A stretch of DNA of 64,000 nt from Chimaeribacter coloradensis (GTDB lineage: Bacteria > Pseudomonadota > Gammaproteobacteria > Enterobacterales > Enterobacteriaceae), in assembly GCF_002858715.1 (NCBI RefSeq), contig NZ_PJZH01000001.1, positions 248,001 through 312,000 on the forward strand, given 5' to 3'. The notes under the pieces were generated by a model. That model saw only the letters and a program-made list of their open reading frames with translations. It made no database searches and was not told where the DNA came from. The position numbers were made by a program, and so were the translations under genes. Shown here piece by piece: positions 7,620-17,948 of the stretch; the stretch's first letter is position 1; the number at the start of each line of letters is the position of its first letter.

Positions 7620-8777
7620 TCAGCGGGAAGAGGGCACCACCACCGGTTTCTGGGATTTACCGGAGAAGAGGAAACGCAGCAGCGGAATACGCTGATGCAC
7701 TTCATACAGCAGGAAAGCCAGGCCGAAAACAAATATCAGCCCCAGCCCAAAACCGATGAGATTATTCTCAATGCGCGGGGTGACAAAGGCGCCATATATC
7801 AGCGTCAGCGGGTGGTGAACCAGATAGATAAATAGCGACGCATTGACCAGATAGGTAATACGCGGCGAATGGCTGTTGAGCAGCCGGTGGCCGAAGGCAA
7901 ACACCAGATTGACCATCACAATGCCCAGCGTGCCGGTAATCAGCGTATCGATTTCCGGCTGGAAATGCGCATGGTCATTGAGATGCTGGTTGGCGATATA
8001 GGCGGCAAACAGCAGCGGTGCCAGCAGCAGCGCCAGCGGTGAAGGCTTGAGCAGCATGGCTTTCAGCCACGCATATTTAAAGGCCAGCGCGCCGAGAATA
8101 AAGAACGGCAGATAAAACAGCGATTCCATCACCACAAAATTAAATACGCTGTTGAATAACAGGTCCGGCAGCACAATAAATATGCCGCGCTGAATTACCG
8201 CGTAGCCTATGCTGAAGATCAGAAAATAAAATAAGAGTTTTCCTAAGCCCTGAAAATGGTTAACCGGAAAAGGAATCCGATTAGTCTGAATTGCTTTCAG
8301 CCGGCGGAAAATAGAGAAGCCGAGACAGGTAAGAATAACCAATGTTAACAAAAACCAGAGGTGTGAAACTAATTCCCAGATTGAGACATTAATTTTTTCA
8401 TACAGGGTAAAGGTGGCCCAGCCCTGAATCCGCTGGGTGAAATTCTTCAGCATATAGAATTGCGGCAGGGTGATCAGCACCACCGCGGACAGCATCGGGA
8501 TCGCCACCCGCTCCAGCCGCACCTTCAGCCAGCGTTGCGGCTCGTAGCGCTCATAGAGCATATAAGAGAAATAGCCGGAGATAACAAAGAACACCTGCAT
8601 CCGGAAAGCGTGGATCACATCATTCAGCACCGTAAGCAGCACAGAGGAGGTCTGGCTGTTGACCGCCCATTCGTGGCTGGAGTAGATCAATGAAAGGTGG
8701 AACGGAATGCCGAGCAACATCAAATAGGCCCGGATAGAATCGAGAAAGTATTCTCGTGATACTGTTTTTGTTGTCAT
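7620..8777 (-). CDS. opgC: Glucans biosynthesis protein C (OpgC/MdoC), succinyl transferase
   Basis: 385 residues, acyltransferase-3 family integral membrane protein with about ten helices. It matches E. coli MdoC closely: REYFLDSIRA near the N-terminus, FRMQVFFVISGYFSYML, and YLVNASLFIYLVHHPLTL near the end. OpgC adds succinyl groups to osmoregulated periplasmic glucans in the inner membrane/periplasm. As in E. coli it is divergent from opgGH. The helix region holds the conserved His of the fold (FHLSLIYSSHEW). Confidence 0.96.
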   Translation of the reverse strand: MTTKTVSREYFLDSIRAYLMLLGIPFHLSLIYSSHEWAVNSQTSSVLLTVLNDVIHAFRMQVFFVISGYFSYMLYERYEPQRWLKVRLERVAIPMLSAVVLITLPQFYMLKNFTQRIQGWATFTLYEKINVSIWELVSHLWFLLTLVILTCLGFSIFRRLKAIQTNRIPFPVNHFQGLGKLLFYFLIFSIGYAVIQRGIFIVLPDLLFNSVFNFVVMESLFYLPFFILGALAFKYAWLKAMLLKPSPLALLLAPLLFAAYIANQHLNDHAHFQPEIDTLITGTLGIVMVNLVFAFGHRLLNSHSPRITYLVNASLFIYLVHHPLTLIYGAFVTPRIENNLIGFGLGLIFVFGLAFLLYEVHQRIPLLRFLFSGKSQKPVVVPSSR

Positions 8778-9069
8778 AAGTTTCCAGGGTTTTACTTTAA
8801 GGTCCCGGCGCTTATTTTAGCGCGTTTCATAAAACAGGGCGATTCGGGTTACTCTCAAACCGTTTGGCTTAAATCGCGGGAGAAAAACCCTACTATAGCG
8901 CCCCGCAATTTTCCATAGCCGTTTAATCTTCCTATTGCTACTCTTGATCCCGGTCAGCTGATTAAACAGTGACCCACAGAGAGGAACCATCCATTTATCA
9001 TGTTGTCGGATAGCTAAATAATCCTTTAATATGGATTTCGAATGATTTCAGCACTCGAAAGGGGGGGTT

Positions 9070-10638
9070 GTGCGAGTTAAAAATGTAGCCAAGGGGCCGG
9101 GTGTGGCAAAAGTATGTGCGTTAAGTGCCTTTGTCATGATGACATTGGGTGTATCACCGGCATGGGCGTTTTCCATGGATGAGGTGGCCAAGCAGGCTAA
9201 AGAGCTGGCAGGAAAGGGTTTTGAGGCGCCGAAGAGCAATCTCCCCTCGCAGTTCCGTGAAATGAAATTCGCGGATTACCAGCAGATCCAGTTTAACCAT
9301 GACAAAGCCTACTGGAACAAGCTGAACACGCCGTTCAAGCTGGAGTTCTACCACCAGGGTATGTACTTCGAATACCCGGTCAAAATCAATGAAGTCACCG
9401 GCAATACGGTGAATGAGATCAGCTACAGCCCGGACTACTTTAACTTCGGCAACGTCAAGCATGATGCCGACGCCGTGAAAAACCTCGGTTTCGCCGGTTT
9501 CAAGGTGCTCTACCCGCTGAATAAAGCGGATAAGAATGATGAGATCATGAGCGTGCTGGGCGCGAGCTATTTCCGCGTCATCGGCAAGGATCAGGTCTAC
9601 GGCCTCTCCGCCCGCGGCCTGGCGATCGATACCGCGCTCGCCTCCGGCGAGGAGTTCCCGCGTTTCCGTGAATTCTGGATTGAGCGCCCGAACCCGGACG
9701 AGAAGCACCTGGTGATCTACGCGCTGCTGGATTCCCCGCGCGCCGCCGGGGCCTACCGTTTCGACCTCTACCCGGGGCGTGAAACCACTGTGGATGTGCA
9801 GGCCAAAGTCTACCTGCGTGACAAAGTCGGCAAGCTCGGCATCGCCCCGCTGACCAGTATGTTCCTGTTCGGGCCGAACCAGCCTTCGCCGACCATGAAC
9901 TACCGCCAGGCGCTGCATGACTCCAACGGCCTGTCGATCCATGCCGGGAACGGCGAGTGGATCTGGCGCCCGCTGAACAACCCGCGCCACCTGTCGGTCA
10001 GCACCTATACCATCGAGAATCCGAAAGGGTTTGGCCTGCTGCAACGCGGCCGTGACTTCTCGCAGTATGAGGATCTGGATGACCGCTACGATCTGCGCCC
10101 GAGCGGCTGGGTGGAAACCCGCGGCGACTGGGGCAAAGGCCGGGTGGAGCTGGTGGAGATCCCGACCGCCGATGAAACCAATGACAACATCGTCGCCTAC
10201 TGGTCACCGGAAAAGCTGCCGGAAGCCGGTAAGCCGCTGGACCTGAGCTACCGCCTGCACTTCACCCGTGATGAGGAGAAGCTGCACTCGCCGGATCTGG
10301 CGTACGTCAAACAGACGCTGCGCTCCGCAGGCGATGTGAAGCAGTCCAACCTGATCCGTGAGCCGGACGGCAGCATCGCGCTGCTGGTGGATTTCGCCGG
10401 GCCGGTGCTGAAAGCGCTGAAAGACGACACCCCGGTCGCCTCACAGGTCAGTGTGAATGACAATGCGGACATGGTCGAAAACAACGTCCGTTATAACCCG
10501 GTCACCAAAGGCTGGCGTCTCACCTTGCGCGTCAAGGTCAAGGATCCGAAGAAACCGGTCGAGATGCGTGCCGCGCTGGTCAATGGTGACAAACCGTTGA
10601 GTGAAACCTGGAGCTATCAGCTGCCTGCCAATGAATAA
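9070..10638 (+). CDS. opgG: Glucans biosynthesis protein G (OpgG/MdoG)
   Basis: 522 residues. A signal peptide ends at AWA-FSMDE, after which the mature protein aligns with E. coli MdoG along its whole length, e.g. [36 protein letters not shown] and the identical C-terminus WSYQLPANE. OpgG is a periplasmic protein needed to build the beta-1,2-glucan backbone with beta-1,6 branches. GTG 9070 has a GGGGGG run as ribosome-binding site. It overlaps opgH by eight bases, which argues for translational coupling. Confidence 0.96.
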   Translation: MRVKNVAKGPGVAKVCALSAFVMMTLGVSPAWAFSMDEVAKQAKELAGKGFEAPKSNLPSQFREMKFADYQQIQFNHDKAYWNKLNTPFKLEFYHQGMYFEYPVKINEVTGNTVNEISYSPDYFNFGNVKHDADAVKNLGFAGFKVLYPLNKADKNDEIMSVLGASYFRVIGKDQVYGLSARGLAIDTALASGEEFPRFREFWIERPNPDEKHLVIYALLDSPRAAGAYRFDLYPGRETTVDVQAKVYLRDKVGKLGIAPLTSMFLFGPNQPSPTMNYRQALHDSNGLSIHAGNGEWIWRPLNNPRHLSVSTYTIENPKGFGLLQRGRDFSQYEDLDDRYDLRPSGWVETRGDWGKGRVELVEIPTADETNDNIVAYWSPEKLPEAGKPLDLSYRLHFTRDEEKLHSPDLAYVKQTLRSAGDVKQSNLIREPDGSIALLVDFAGPVLKALKDDTPVASQVSVNDNADMVENNVRYNPVTKGWRLTLRVKVKDPKKPVEMRAALVNGDKPLSETWSYQLPANE

Positions 10639-13192
10639 GTCAACGCCGTTACCCCACGAATATATTGACGCACTGCCCCTCTCCAGCCAGGAGAAGGGCT
10701 CGCTGACCGGACGCCTGCCGTCCGGCGGCGACGCGGCTTTTGCCGGTCTGCACCAGGAACTCGCCGGTGCAGCGGCTGTCACGCCGGAGGTGGAGGATGC
10801 ACCGCTGGCCTCCGTCAAAACCCGCCTGCAACACGCCTGGCCCGATGTGGCGACGGAAAACGGCCTGCTGGGTGAGGACGCCGAAGGGCGTACCACCCTG
10901 AAAGCGATGCCGCCGATCCGCCGCTCCAGCATGTTCCCGGAGGCCTGGCGCACTAACCCGCTGGCCCGTTTCTGGGACTCCCTGCTGGGCCGCAGCGCCA
11001 TGCCGCAGGCACCGATCTCCGCTGAAATGGCGGAGTCGGAGAAGCGCTGGCGGGTGGTCGGTTCCCTGCGCCGCTACATCCTGCTGTTCCTGATGCTGGT
11101 GCAGACCGGCATCGCCACCTGGTACATGAAAACCATCCTGCCGTATCAGGGCTGGGCGCTGATCGACCCGATGGAGATCTTCAACCAGGATCTGATGCAG
11201 TCCGTGCTGCAACTGCTGCCCTATGTGTTGCAGACCGGTATCCTGGTGCTGTTCGCCATTCTCTTCTGCTGGGTCTCCGCCGGGTTCTGGACGGCGCTGA
11301 TGGGCTTCCTGCAGCTGCTGATCGGCAAGGACAAATACAGCATCTCCGCCTCCAGCACCGGCACCGAGCCGCTTGACCCGGCGCAGCGCACCGCGCTTAT
11401 CATGCCGATCTGTAACGAAGACGTGGAACGCGTCTTTGCCGGCCTGCGCGCGACCTATGAGTCGGTGAAGCGCACCGGGGACCTCGAGCATTTCGACATC
11501 TATGTGCTGAGTGACAGTTACGACCCGGACATCTGCGTCGCGGAGCAGAAAGCCTGGCTGGAGCTTTGCAACGAGGTGGATGGCCACGGCAAGATCTTCT
11601 ACCGCCGCCGCCGCCGCCGCGTGAAACGCAAAAGCGGCAACATCGATGACTGGTGCCGCCGCTGGGGCGGGGATTACAGCTACATGGTGATCCTGGATGC
11701 CGACAGCGTGATGAGCGGTGAGTGTCTCACCGGCCTGGTGCGCCTGATGAACGCCAACCCGCACGCCGGGATTATCCAGTCCTCACCAAAAGCGTCGGGT
11801 ATGGATACGCTCTACGCGCGCCTGCAACAGTTCGCCACCCGCGTCTATGGGCCGCTGTTCACCGCCGGCCTGCACTTCTGGCAGCTGGGCGAGTCGCACT
11901 ACTGGGGCCATAACGCCATTATCCGCGTGAAGCCGTTTATCGAGCACTGTGCGCTGGCGCCGCTGCCGGGTGAAGGCTCCTTCGCCGGGTCTATTCTCTC
12001 CCACGACTTCGTGGAGGCCGCGCTGATGCGCCGTGCCGGCTGGGGCGTCTGGATCGCCTATGACCTGCCGGGAAGCTATGAGGAGCTGCCGCCGAACCTG
12101 CTGGATGAGCTGAAGCGTGACCGCCGCTGGTGCCACGGTAACCTGATGAACTTCCGTTTGTTCCTGGTGAAAGGGATGCACCCGGTGCACCGTGCGGTGT
12201 TCCTGACCGGCGTGATGTCCTACCTCTCTGCGCCGCTGTGGTTTATGTTCCTGGCGCTCTCCACCGCGTTGCAGGTGGTGCACACCCTGATGGAGCCGCA
12301 GTACTTCCTCCAGCCGCGCCAGCTCTTCCCGGTGTGGCCGCAGTGGCGTCCGGAGCTGGCGATTGCGCTCTTCTCCACCACGCTGGTGCTGCTGTTCCTG
12401 CCGAAATTGCTCAGTGTGGTGCTGATCTGGGCGAAAGGGGCGAAGGAGTACGGCGGGGCGTTCCGGCTGTTTATCTCGATGCTGATGGAGATGCTCTTCT
12501 CGGTGCTGCTGGCACCGGTGCGGATGCTGTTCCATACGGTGTTCGTGGTCAGCGCCTTCCTGGGCTGGGAAGTGGTCTGGAATTCGCCGCAGCGTGATGA
12601 CGATGACACCCCGTGGGGTGAGTCCTTCCGCCGCCACGGCTCGCAGATGCTGCTGGGCCTGGTCTGGGCGGGCGGTATGGCCTGGCTGGACCTGCGCTTC
12701 CTCTGGTGGCTGGCCCCGATCGTCTTCTCCCTGATCCTCTCGCCGATTGTCTCGGTGCTGTCGAGCCGCGCGACCCTTGGCCTGAAGAGCAAGCGCGCCA
12801 AGCTGTTCCTGATCCCGGAGGAGTACAATCCGCCGCGTGAACTGGTGGCGACGGACGAGTACCTGACCCTGAACCGGGAGCGCGCGCTGGACAACGGCTT
12901 TATGCACGCCGTGGTGGACCCGTCCTTCAACGCCCTGGCGACCGCGATGGCGACGTCACGCCACCATACCCGCGCGGCCATTGAGCGCTGGCGTCAAGAG
13001 CGCCTGAGCCAGGCGCTGCAGGTGGGCCCGGCCCGGCTGAACAAAGCGGAACGTTTGCTGCTGCTGAGTGACCCGGTGCTGATGGCGCGCCTGCACAATG
13101 AAGTGTGGAGCCACCCGGAACATAGCCAGCAGTGGCGCGATTACTACCGCACCCTGCCGCGCAACGATCTGGCGTTCCCTCACGCCGGCTGA
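10631..13192 (+). CDS. opgH: Glucans biosynthesis glucosyltransferase H (OpgH/MdoH)
   Basis: 853 residues. The start is ATG 10631 (MNKSTP, as in E. coli MNKT), overlapping the end of opgG. An N-terminal cytoplasmic region, two helices (about 140-215), a GT-2 glycosyltransferase domain with a DAD motif (VILDADSVM) and the DRRW acceptor motif, then about six helices. OpgH polymerises glucose from UDP-glucose at the inner membrane; in E. coli the N-terminus also delays FtsZ assembly in rich conditions. The N-terminal ~80 residues diverge from E. coli while the core is nearly identical. Confidence 0.96.
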   Translation: MNKSTPLPHEYIDALPLSSQEKGSLTGRLPSGGDAAFAGLHQELAGAAAVTPEVEDAPLASVKTRLQHAWPDVATENGLLGEDAEGRTTLKAMPPIRRSSMFPEAWRTNPLARFWDSLLGRSAMPQAPISAEMAESEKRWRVVGSLRRYILLFLMLVQTGIATWYMKTILPYQGWALIDPMEIFNQDLMQSVLQLLPYVLQTGILVLFAILFCWVSAGFWTALMGFLQLLIGKDKYSISASSTGTEPLDPAQRTALIMPICNEDVERVFAGLRATYESVKRTGDLEHFDIYVLSDSYDPDICVAEQKAWLELCNEVDGHGKIFYRRRRRRVKRKSGNIDDWCRRWGGDYSYMVILDADSVMSGECLTGLVRLMNANPHAGIIQSSPKASGMDTLYARLQQFATRVYGPLFTAGLHFWQLGESHYWGHNAIIRVKPFIEHCALAPLPGEGSFAGSILSHDFVEAALMRRAGWGVWIAYDLPGSYEELPPNLLDELKRDRRWCHGNLMNFRLFLVKGMHPVHRAVFLTGVMSYLSAPLWFMFLALSTALQVVHTLMEPQYFLQPRQLFPVWPQWRPELAIALFSTTLVLLFLPKLLSVVLIWAKGAKEYGGAFRLFISMLMEMLFSVLLAPVRMLFHTVFVVSAFLGWEVVWNSPQRDDDDTPWGESFRRHGSQMLLGLVWAGGMAWLDLRFLWWLAPIVFSLILSPIVSVLSSRATLGLKSKRAKLFLIPEEYNPPRELVATDEYLTLNRERALDNGFMHAVVDPSFNALATAMATSRHHTRAAIERWRQERLSQALQVGPARLNKAERLLLLSDPVLMARLHNEVWSHPEHSQQWRDYYRTLPRNDLAFPHAG

Positions 13193-13210
13193 TAGCACCG
13201 TGACCCCCGG

Positions 13211-13242
13211 AAAGCGGAATGCGTGAGCATTCCGCTTTTTTT
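13211..13242 (+). terminator. Terminator of opgGH
   Basis: Perfect stem GCGGAATGC / GCATTCCGC with a GTGA loop followed by seven T, 19 bases after the opgH stop. Confidence 0.9.
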
Positions 13243-13336
13243 ATGGGCGGTTGCCGGGCATTCGGCATCAAAAGCTTAAAAGCCTCTTCTTAACCTGACT
13301 ACTATGCACGCCGTTTATAATTATAAGAGAAATGAT

Positions 13337-13945
13337 ATGTCTTCTGATTTGCACACCATTGCACGTGCGCTCCGGCACTTCCTGATCTGCGCCGGGGTCA
13401 TCGCGTTTTTCTCCTCGCTGCTGTTTGTCGATGTCATCTGGCTGCATAATTTCGTTAAAGAGATCTCCCTGACCGAGATCGCCCAGGAGGGGCTGCTGGC
13501 CGCCACGGCGCTGGTGTATTTCCTGCTGGCGCGCCGCTACCCGGCATGGCGTTACGGCTTTGTGCTGCTCGGCGGTTTTCTGACCACGATGCTGATCCGC
13601 GAGCTGGATGCACTGTTCGACCTGGTGAAACATGGCAGCTGGGTTTATGTGGCGCTGCTGGTGACGCTGGCTTGCCTGGCAGGGGCGGCAACCCATATGC
13701 GTTCCACCGTGGCCGGGCTGGCCTGCTTTGTCCGTGCGCGCAGCTACGGCATGATGATCTGCGGCCTGCTCTGCATTCTGCTGTTTTCACGCCTGATCGG
13801 CATGCACGCTATCTGGGAGCATGTGCTGCTGGACGGGTATGACCGCACCGCCAAAAACGTCGTGGAAGAGGGCGTGGAGCTGTTCGGCTACACCCTCTGC
13901 TTCCTGGCCAGCGTGCAGTTTATGCGTGGGCTGCCGCGTACCTGA
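13337..13945 (+). CDS. Membrane protein of unknown function (about six helices)
   Basis: 202 residues from ATG 13337 (AAGAGA upstream); an in-frame ATG at 13304 is a weaker choice. Hydrophobic segments lie at about residues 15-38, 50-65, 72-90, 100-118, 130-152 and 175-195, leaving short loops. Charged residues inside or next to helices (IRELDALFD; KNVVEEGVELFGY) suggest a functional site facing the membrane. I do not recognise a named family. E. coli has no gene here between opgH and yceK. It could be linked to envelope stress, but nothing proves it. Confidence 0.75.
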   Translation: MSSDLHTIARALRHFLICAGVIAFFSSLLFVDVIWLHNFVKEISLTEIAQEGLLAATALVYFLLARRYPAWRYGFVLLGGFLTTMLIRELDALFDLVKHGSWVYVALLVTLACLAGAATHMRSTVAGLACFVRARSYGMMICGLLCILLFSRLIGMHAIWEHVLLDGYDRTAKNVVEEGVELFGYTLCFLASVQFMRGLPRT

Positions 13946-14060
13946 CTTTACACCCTCTTAACTTTCCTGCCGGCGCAGGCAGCGGCACCCCCATGCTATG
14001 CTAAGGCATGAGGTTTCAACGCCTGCGCACCGGGCGCAGCGTAATACGAAAGGTAACGGT

Positions 14061-14306
14061 GTGGTGCAAAACAGGGTCTTACGGATTATTACGGTGGGGA
14101 TGATGGCGGGAGTGCTGAGCGGGTGCGGCAGCATCATCAGCCGGACGATGCCGGGGCAGGGGCACGGCAACCAGTACTACCCCGGCGTCCAGTGGGATCT
14201 GCGTGACAGCGCCTGGCGCTATGTCACGGTGATTGATGTCCCGCTGTCGATGATTGTCGATACCTTTATGCTGCCGATTGACGCCCGCCACGGCCCTTAC
14301 GAATAG
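14061..14306 (+). CDS. yceK: YceK-like outer-membrane lipoprotein
   Basis: 81 residues from GTG 14061 with AAAGG seven bases upstream. A short signal peptide ends in the lipobox LSGC. The mature part GSIISRTMPGQGHGNQYYPGVQWD and the end LPIDARHGPYE are nearly identical to E. coli YceK (DUF1375). Function unknown. It sits next to msyB as in E. coli, on the opposite strand, convergent. Confidence 0.93.
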   Translation: MVQNRVLRIITVGMMAGVLSGCGSIISRTMPGQGHGNQYYPGVQWDLRDSAWRYVTVIDVPLSMIVDTFMLPIDARHGPYE

Positions 14307-14332
14307 GGGCGGGCATCACGCAGGGGCGGGGA

Positions 14333-14713
14333 TTATCGCTCATCCCACTCATCGGCAGCTGTTTTGCCCTCTTCGGTGTCCAGCGGCGGTGCCAGCTGGA
14401 ATTCACCCTCATCCCACTCATGCAGGGTGTTCTCTTCCTGCCACTCCAGGCGCAGTTCCGTCTCATCAAAATCTTCATCATAGATGGCCTGCGCCGCCGC
14501 GCCGCTGCGGAACGGCAGGCCCTCTATCGCATCGCCTTCATCCAGGAAAAACTCTGCCTGCCACATGATATCGCCATCCTGCAGCACATATTTTTGCAGG
14601 TTGAACTGTTGCGGCGAAGGGATTTCGTCATCCGCGTAGTCATCTGCCAGCGCTTCCAGGTACTCTTCGCGCGCAACTTCAATGGCTTCTTCCAGGGTTG
14701 CATACATGCTCAT
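14333..14713 (-). CDS. msyB: Acidic protein MsyB
   Basis: 126 residues, strongly acidic. Near-identity to E. coli MsyB at MYATLEEAIEVAREE, QKYVLQDGDIMWQ and the C-terminus EFQLAPPLDTEEG--AADEWDER. In E. coli it was found as a multicopy suppressor of secY/secA export defects; its normal role is uncertain. A loop of a few residues (LADDYADDEIP) is longer than in E. coli. GGAGG lies upstream of the start. Confidence 0.95.
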   Translation of the reverse strand: MSMYATLEEAIEVAREEYLEALADDYADDEIPSPQQFNLQKYVLQDGDIMWQAEFFLDEGDAIEGLPFRSGAAAQAIYDEDFDETELRLEWQEENTLHEWDEGEFQLAPPLDTEEGKTAADEWDER

Positions 14714-14952
14714 TATCGGCCTCCTTCAATAACACGGTTGCGCCGTGTCCGCGCAGTAAACAGGGGTACCGGTTAAGTGTTACCGGTGAGACGGAGGATG
14801 CAAGTTTTTGGCGAAGGGAATATGAATAAAATTTTTTATGCTGCCTGCGGCGGGAATGCCGCTGATCTTACGCTATTTTATCAGGTGAAATTTAATCAAT
14901 ACGCGCTATGCCGGGCAGGCAGGCAGCATGAAACCGCCGGGCAGGTTGCGGC

Positions 14953-16182
14953 TTATTTCAGCAGGGCCCGTTTTGGCCCGCGCTGCAGGCACCAGTAGGA
15001 GTAGACCGCGTTGAACAGCACCACGCAGGCGGTGACGCCAAACACGGCCCGGAAGCCGTAACCGGCCGAAACCGCCGCGCCCAGCAGCGGGCCGGTGACG
15101 TTGCCGATGTCGCGGAAGGACTGGTTATAGCTGAAGACCCGACCGGCCACCTGCTGGGTGCTGTTGTAAATCAGCAACGTCTGCACCGCCGGCAACAGCG
15201 CGCCGTCAGTCGCGCCGAGCAGAAAACGCAGGATGCCGAGCTGCACCGGCGTCTGCACAAAGGCCATCGGGATCAGGATCACCACTGAGAGCGCCATCAT
15301 CGCGATCAGGATGCGCTCCGGGCCGATGCGGTCCCCCAGTTTTCCCAGCCGCGGCGCGCTGATCAGCGCCGCCACGCCCGGCACCGAGGCGATCATGCCG
15401 CTGATAAAGGCGAGGTTCTGGGTATCCCCGGCCAGTTCCCGCACGTAGAGCGTCAGGATAGGGGCAATAGAGCCGGTGGCCACCTGGATGATCAGCGTGG
15501 TGACAAACAAACAGAGCACCAGTTTCGGGTTCTTCAGCGAGGCCAGCACCTGGCGGCCGTTCAGCATGTCCCGTTTGGAGACCGGCACAAACTGCTCTTT
15601 TATCAGAAACAGGGTGAAGATAAAGCAGACAAACAGCACCAGCGCGGTGATGAAAAACACCGGGCGCAGGCCGTAGCGGTCCGCCAGCAGCCCGCCAATC
15701 AGCGGCCCGATCAGCGCGCCGCTCACCGCACCGGTCGAGAGCGTCCCCAGCGCCCAGCCGCTTTTATTGCGCGGCACCTGTGTGGCAATCAGCGCGTTGG
15801 CATTCGGCACAAACCCGCCCAGCAGCCCCAGCACGGCGCGCAGCGCCAGAAGCTGCCAGATAGAGGTTGCCAGCCCCATCAGCACCATCACAATCGCCAT
15901 ACCCAGCGCAGAGCGCAGCAGCATCAGCTTGCGCCCTTTGCGGTCGGCCAGCCCGCCCCAGAACGGCGAGGCGATGGCGGAGAACAGAAAGGTGATGCTG
16001 AACACCAGCCCCGACCACATATTTACCGCCTCATGGCCGGTGACACCGAGCGTCTCGATATAGAGCGGCAGGAAAGGCATGATCAGACTGAAGGCGCTGC
16101 CGGTCAGAAAACAGCCGAGCCAGGCCACCGCCAGGTTGCGTTTCCAGTTAATCGGCACAGCAGCGGAAGGGGGAGTCTGCAC
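14953..16182 (-). CDS. mdtG: MFS efflux transporter MdtG
   Basis: 409 residues from GTG 16182, giving an N-terminus of the same length as E. coli MdtG before [16 protein letters not shown]. Twelve helices; the DHA1 motif [11 protein letters not shown] follows helix 2, and [21 protein letters not shown] is identical to E. coli. MdtG is a proton-driven inner-membrane drug exporter (fosfomycin, deoxycholate reported in E. coli), often a marbox-controlled gene. No clear marbox was identified here by eye. An upstream in-frame extension to 16236 is rejected as lacking similarity. Confidence 0.95.
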   Translation of the reverse strand: MQTPPSAAVPINWKRNLAVAWLGCFLTGSAFSLIMPFLPLYIETLGVTGHEAVNMWSGLVFSITFLFSAIASPFWGGLADRKGRKLMLLRSALGMAIVMVLMGLATSIWQLLALRAVLGLLGGFVPNANALIATQVPRNKSGWALGTLSTGAVSGALIGPLIGGLLADRYGLRPVFFITALVLFVCFIFTLFLIKEQFVPVSKRDMLNGRQVLASLKNPKLVLCLFVTTLIIQVATGSIAPILTLYVRELAGDTQNLAFISGMIASVPGVAALISAPRLGKLGDRIGPERILIAMMALSVVILIPMAFVQTPVQLGILRFLLGATDGALLPAVQTLLIYNSTQQVAGRVFSYNQSFRDIGNVTGPLLGAAVSAGYGFRAVFGVTACVVLFNAVYSYWCLQRGPKRALLK

Positions 16183-16368
16183 AGCGGGACGGTATCCTGC
16201 AATCAAAGGGAAAAGGCACGCCCATCCGGGGCGCATGAAAAACAGACGATTAGCCTGATAAGTATGCGCCGGAATTGCTGTATTATCAACCAGCTGAAGA
16301 GAGAAGGGGGAGGGAAAGGGCGCGGCGGCAGGAAACGCAGCGGGCCGGCAGGAGGCCGCCCGGAGAGA

Positions 16369-16653
16369 TCAGAGGCCTTTCAGGCAGGCCAGTTGCGCGT
16401 TGGTGAGGGTCACCTCCAGCGTGGTGACCTCATAACGGGCCACCGCCTGGAACGGGTCTTCACTCAGGATGCGGTCCAACTCCTCGCGGGACACGCCCTG
16501 TGCCAGCACCACGCCGCCGTTGCGTGGGTTCTTGCGCCCGGCTGCCATAAAGGTGCCGTCCTGGAAATAGCGGTCAAGCCAGGCAAGGTGGCCTTCAAGG
16601 TGGGCGTCCACGGCGTCCAGGGGCTGGGTATAGGTCAGGCTGACGATGTACAT
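16369..16653 (-). CDS. YciI-like (YCII domain) protein
   Basis: 94 residues, one YCII domain: an alpha/beta dimeric ferredoxin-like fold. The conserved H-x-D pattern is seen in EGHLAWLDRYFQDG and the AAGRKNPRNGGVVLAQ turn. The family is soluble and suspected to be enzymatic because of the conserved His/Asp, but the substrate is unknown. In E. coli there is no such gene between mdtG and lpxL. It has its own ribosome-binding site (GGAG) and is separated from upstream lpxL by a terminator. Confidence 0.85.
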   Translation of the reverse strand: MYIVSLTYTQPLDAVDAHLEGHLAWLDRYFQDGTFMAAGRKNPRNGGVVLAQGVSREELDRILSEDPFQAVARYEVTTLEVTLTNAQLACLKGL

Positions 16654-16666
16654 AGCGATCTCCGGT

Positions 16667-16691
16667 TAAAAAAGGAGGGCAGCGGCCCTCC
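16667..16691 (-). terminator. Terminator of lpxL
   Basis: Stem GGAGGGC / GCCCTCC, followed on the minus strand by TTTTTT. Lies between lpxL and the YciI-like gene. Confidence 0.85.
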
Positions 16692-16717
16692 GTGATAAAA
16701 AGTCTGCCCCGGCGTGG

Positions 16718-17638
16718 TTAATAGAGCGACGGCTGCCCCGCCGGGCGCGTTTTGAAGCGGCGGTGCAGCCACATGTACTGGTCGGGTGCCAGCATGATCG
16801 CCTCTTCCACCACCTGATTCATCCGTGTGGCGGCGGCCAGTTCGCTCTCCAGCGGCATATCCTCCACTTCCGGCAGGATCACCAGTTCATACCCTTTACC
16901 GCCCGGCAGGCGGCGCGGCACAAACGGGATGATCGCCGGTTTGGCCATCCGCGCCAGCAGGTAGGTGCCGGTGGTGGTGGCGGCGTCCGGCACCGCAAAC
17001 AGCGGCGCAAACACGCTGGCGCGCGGGCCGTAGTCGTGGTCCGGCGCATACCAGATGATGTCGCCCTGTTTCAGGCTGCGGATCATGCCCTTGAGATCTT
17101 TTCGATCCAGCATGGTCTTGTTGGAACGGGTGCGGCCCCAGGTCTGGATCCAGTCCATCAGCTTGTTGTCATGCGGGCGGTAGACGCCCACGCCGGGGTT
17201 GTAGATGCCGAAAATGCGCGCGCCCAGTTCCAGCGTCAGGAAATGGAGGCCGACCAGCAGCACGCCCTGCTTATTGGCTTTGGCCTGTGCGATATGCTCT
17301 TCGCCGGTCACGGTAAACCAGTGGCGCACGCGCCACTCCGGCCAGAACCAGGCCATGCCGGTTTCAAACAGCCCCATGCCCACTGATTCGAAGTTTTGGC
17401 GCACCCGCTCATCACGTTCGGCGGCGCTCATCTCCGGGAAGCAGAGTTCCAGGTTGCGCTGCGCAATATGTACCCGGCGCTTCAGAAAACGCATGGAGAA
17501 GCGGCCCAGGCCGGTGCCCAGGCGGTAGATGACCGGGTAGGGCAGCAGCACCAGCACATACAGCAACCCAATGCCCAGCCAGGTCGGCCAGTAACGTGGG
17601 TGCAAAAGAGAACGGTTAAAGGTAGGAAGGTGCGTCAT
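16718..17638 (-). CDS. lpxL: Lipid A lauroyl acyltransferase LpxL (HtrB)
   Basis: 306 residues. One N-terminal membrane anchor (about 18-35) and the lysophospholipid-acyltransferase-like domain with the HX4E catalytic pair His132/Glu137 in HFLTLE. Close to E. coli LpxL throughout, e.g. [14 protein letters not shown] and YAPDHDYGP. It transfers laurate from acyl-ACP to Kdo2-lipid IVA on the inner face of the inner membrane. In E. coli it is divergent from trhO; here an old-yellow-enzyme gene on the same strand lies between. A GTTAC-GAC-GTAAC inverted repeat is in its upstream region. Confidence 0.95.
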   Translation of the reverse strand: MTHLPTFNRSLLHPRYWPTWLGIGLLYVLVLLPYPVIYRLGTGLGRFSMRFLKRRVHIAQRNLELCFPEMSAAERDERVRQNFESVGMGLFETGMAWFWPEWRVRHWFTVTGEEHIAQAKANKQGVLLVGLHFLTLELGARIFGIYNPGVGVYRPHDNKLMDWIQTWGRTRSNKTMLDRKDLKGMIRSLKQGDIIWYAPDHDYGPRASVFAPLFAVPDAATTTGTYLLARMAKPAIIPFVPRRLPGGKGYELVILPEVEDMPLESELAAATRMNQVVEEAIMLAPDQYMWLHRRFKTRPAGQPSLY

Positions 17639-17948
17639 AATTTCTCTGCTTTATTTTGTTACGACGTAACAATCATGATCCGGATAATACATCTCTGCGC
17701 CGGCGGCAGAAGCTCCTTGCCTTAAGGCTGCCGGTGGCGGTCAGAAACGCAGTATGGCAGGGCGGATGCACGCTATTCCGCCACTGCATTGTTAGCTATT
17801 GTGCCATTAATGGCAGCATAGGTGAAAATCCACCGCATAAAAGGTTCATTTTGTTAGGGTAACGTATAAAAACGCGGCACATGGCGGGGCGTTGACTGAC
17901 GTCGGGCGGAGAAGAGAGGGGCAGGCCGGGCGGCCTGCCCCGGAAGCG
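17639..17948. promoter_or_regulatory. lpxL upstream region with two inverted repeats
   Basis: No gene. Contains a perfect GTTAC-GAC-GTAAC repeat at 17658-17670 close to the lpxL start, a long imperfect hairpin at about 17698-17739 (10 of 12 arm bases pair), and the GC-rich hairpin at 17918-17941 that ends the upstream gene. It should carry the lpxL promoter. Confidence 0.4.
17918..17941 (-). terminator. Likely terminator of the old-yellow-enzyme gene
   Basis: Perfect 10-base stem GGGGCAGGCC / GGCCTGCCCC with a 4-base loop just after the stop. On the minus strand it is followed by TCTCTTCTC, a poor T-run, so termination strength is uncertain. Confidence 0.55.

Noticed and set aside
10649-12907. 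Two long minus-strand frames inside opgH
   Set aside because: Antisense to a certain gene; composition is that of a complementary frame.
14777-14998. 73-residue frame upstream of msyB
   Set aside because: Runs into mdtG on the other strand; codon use is not coding-like.
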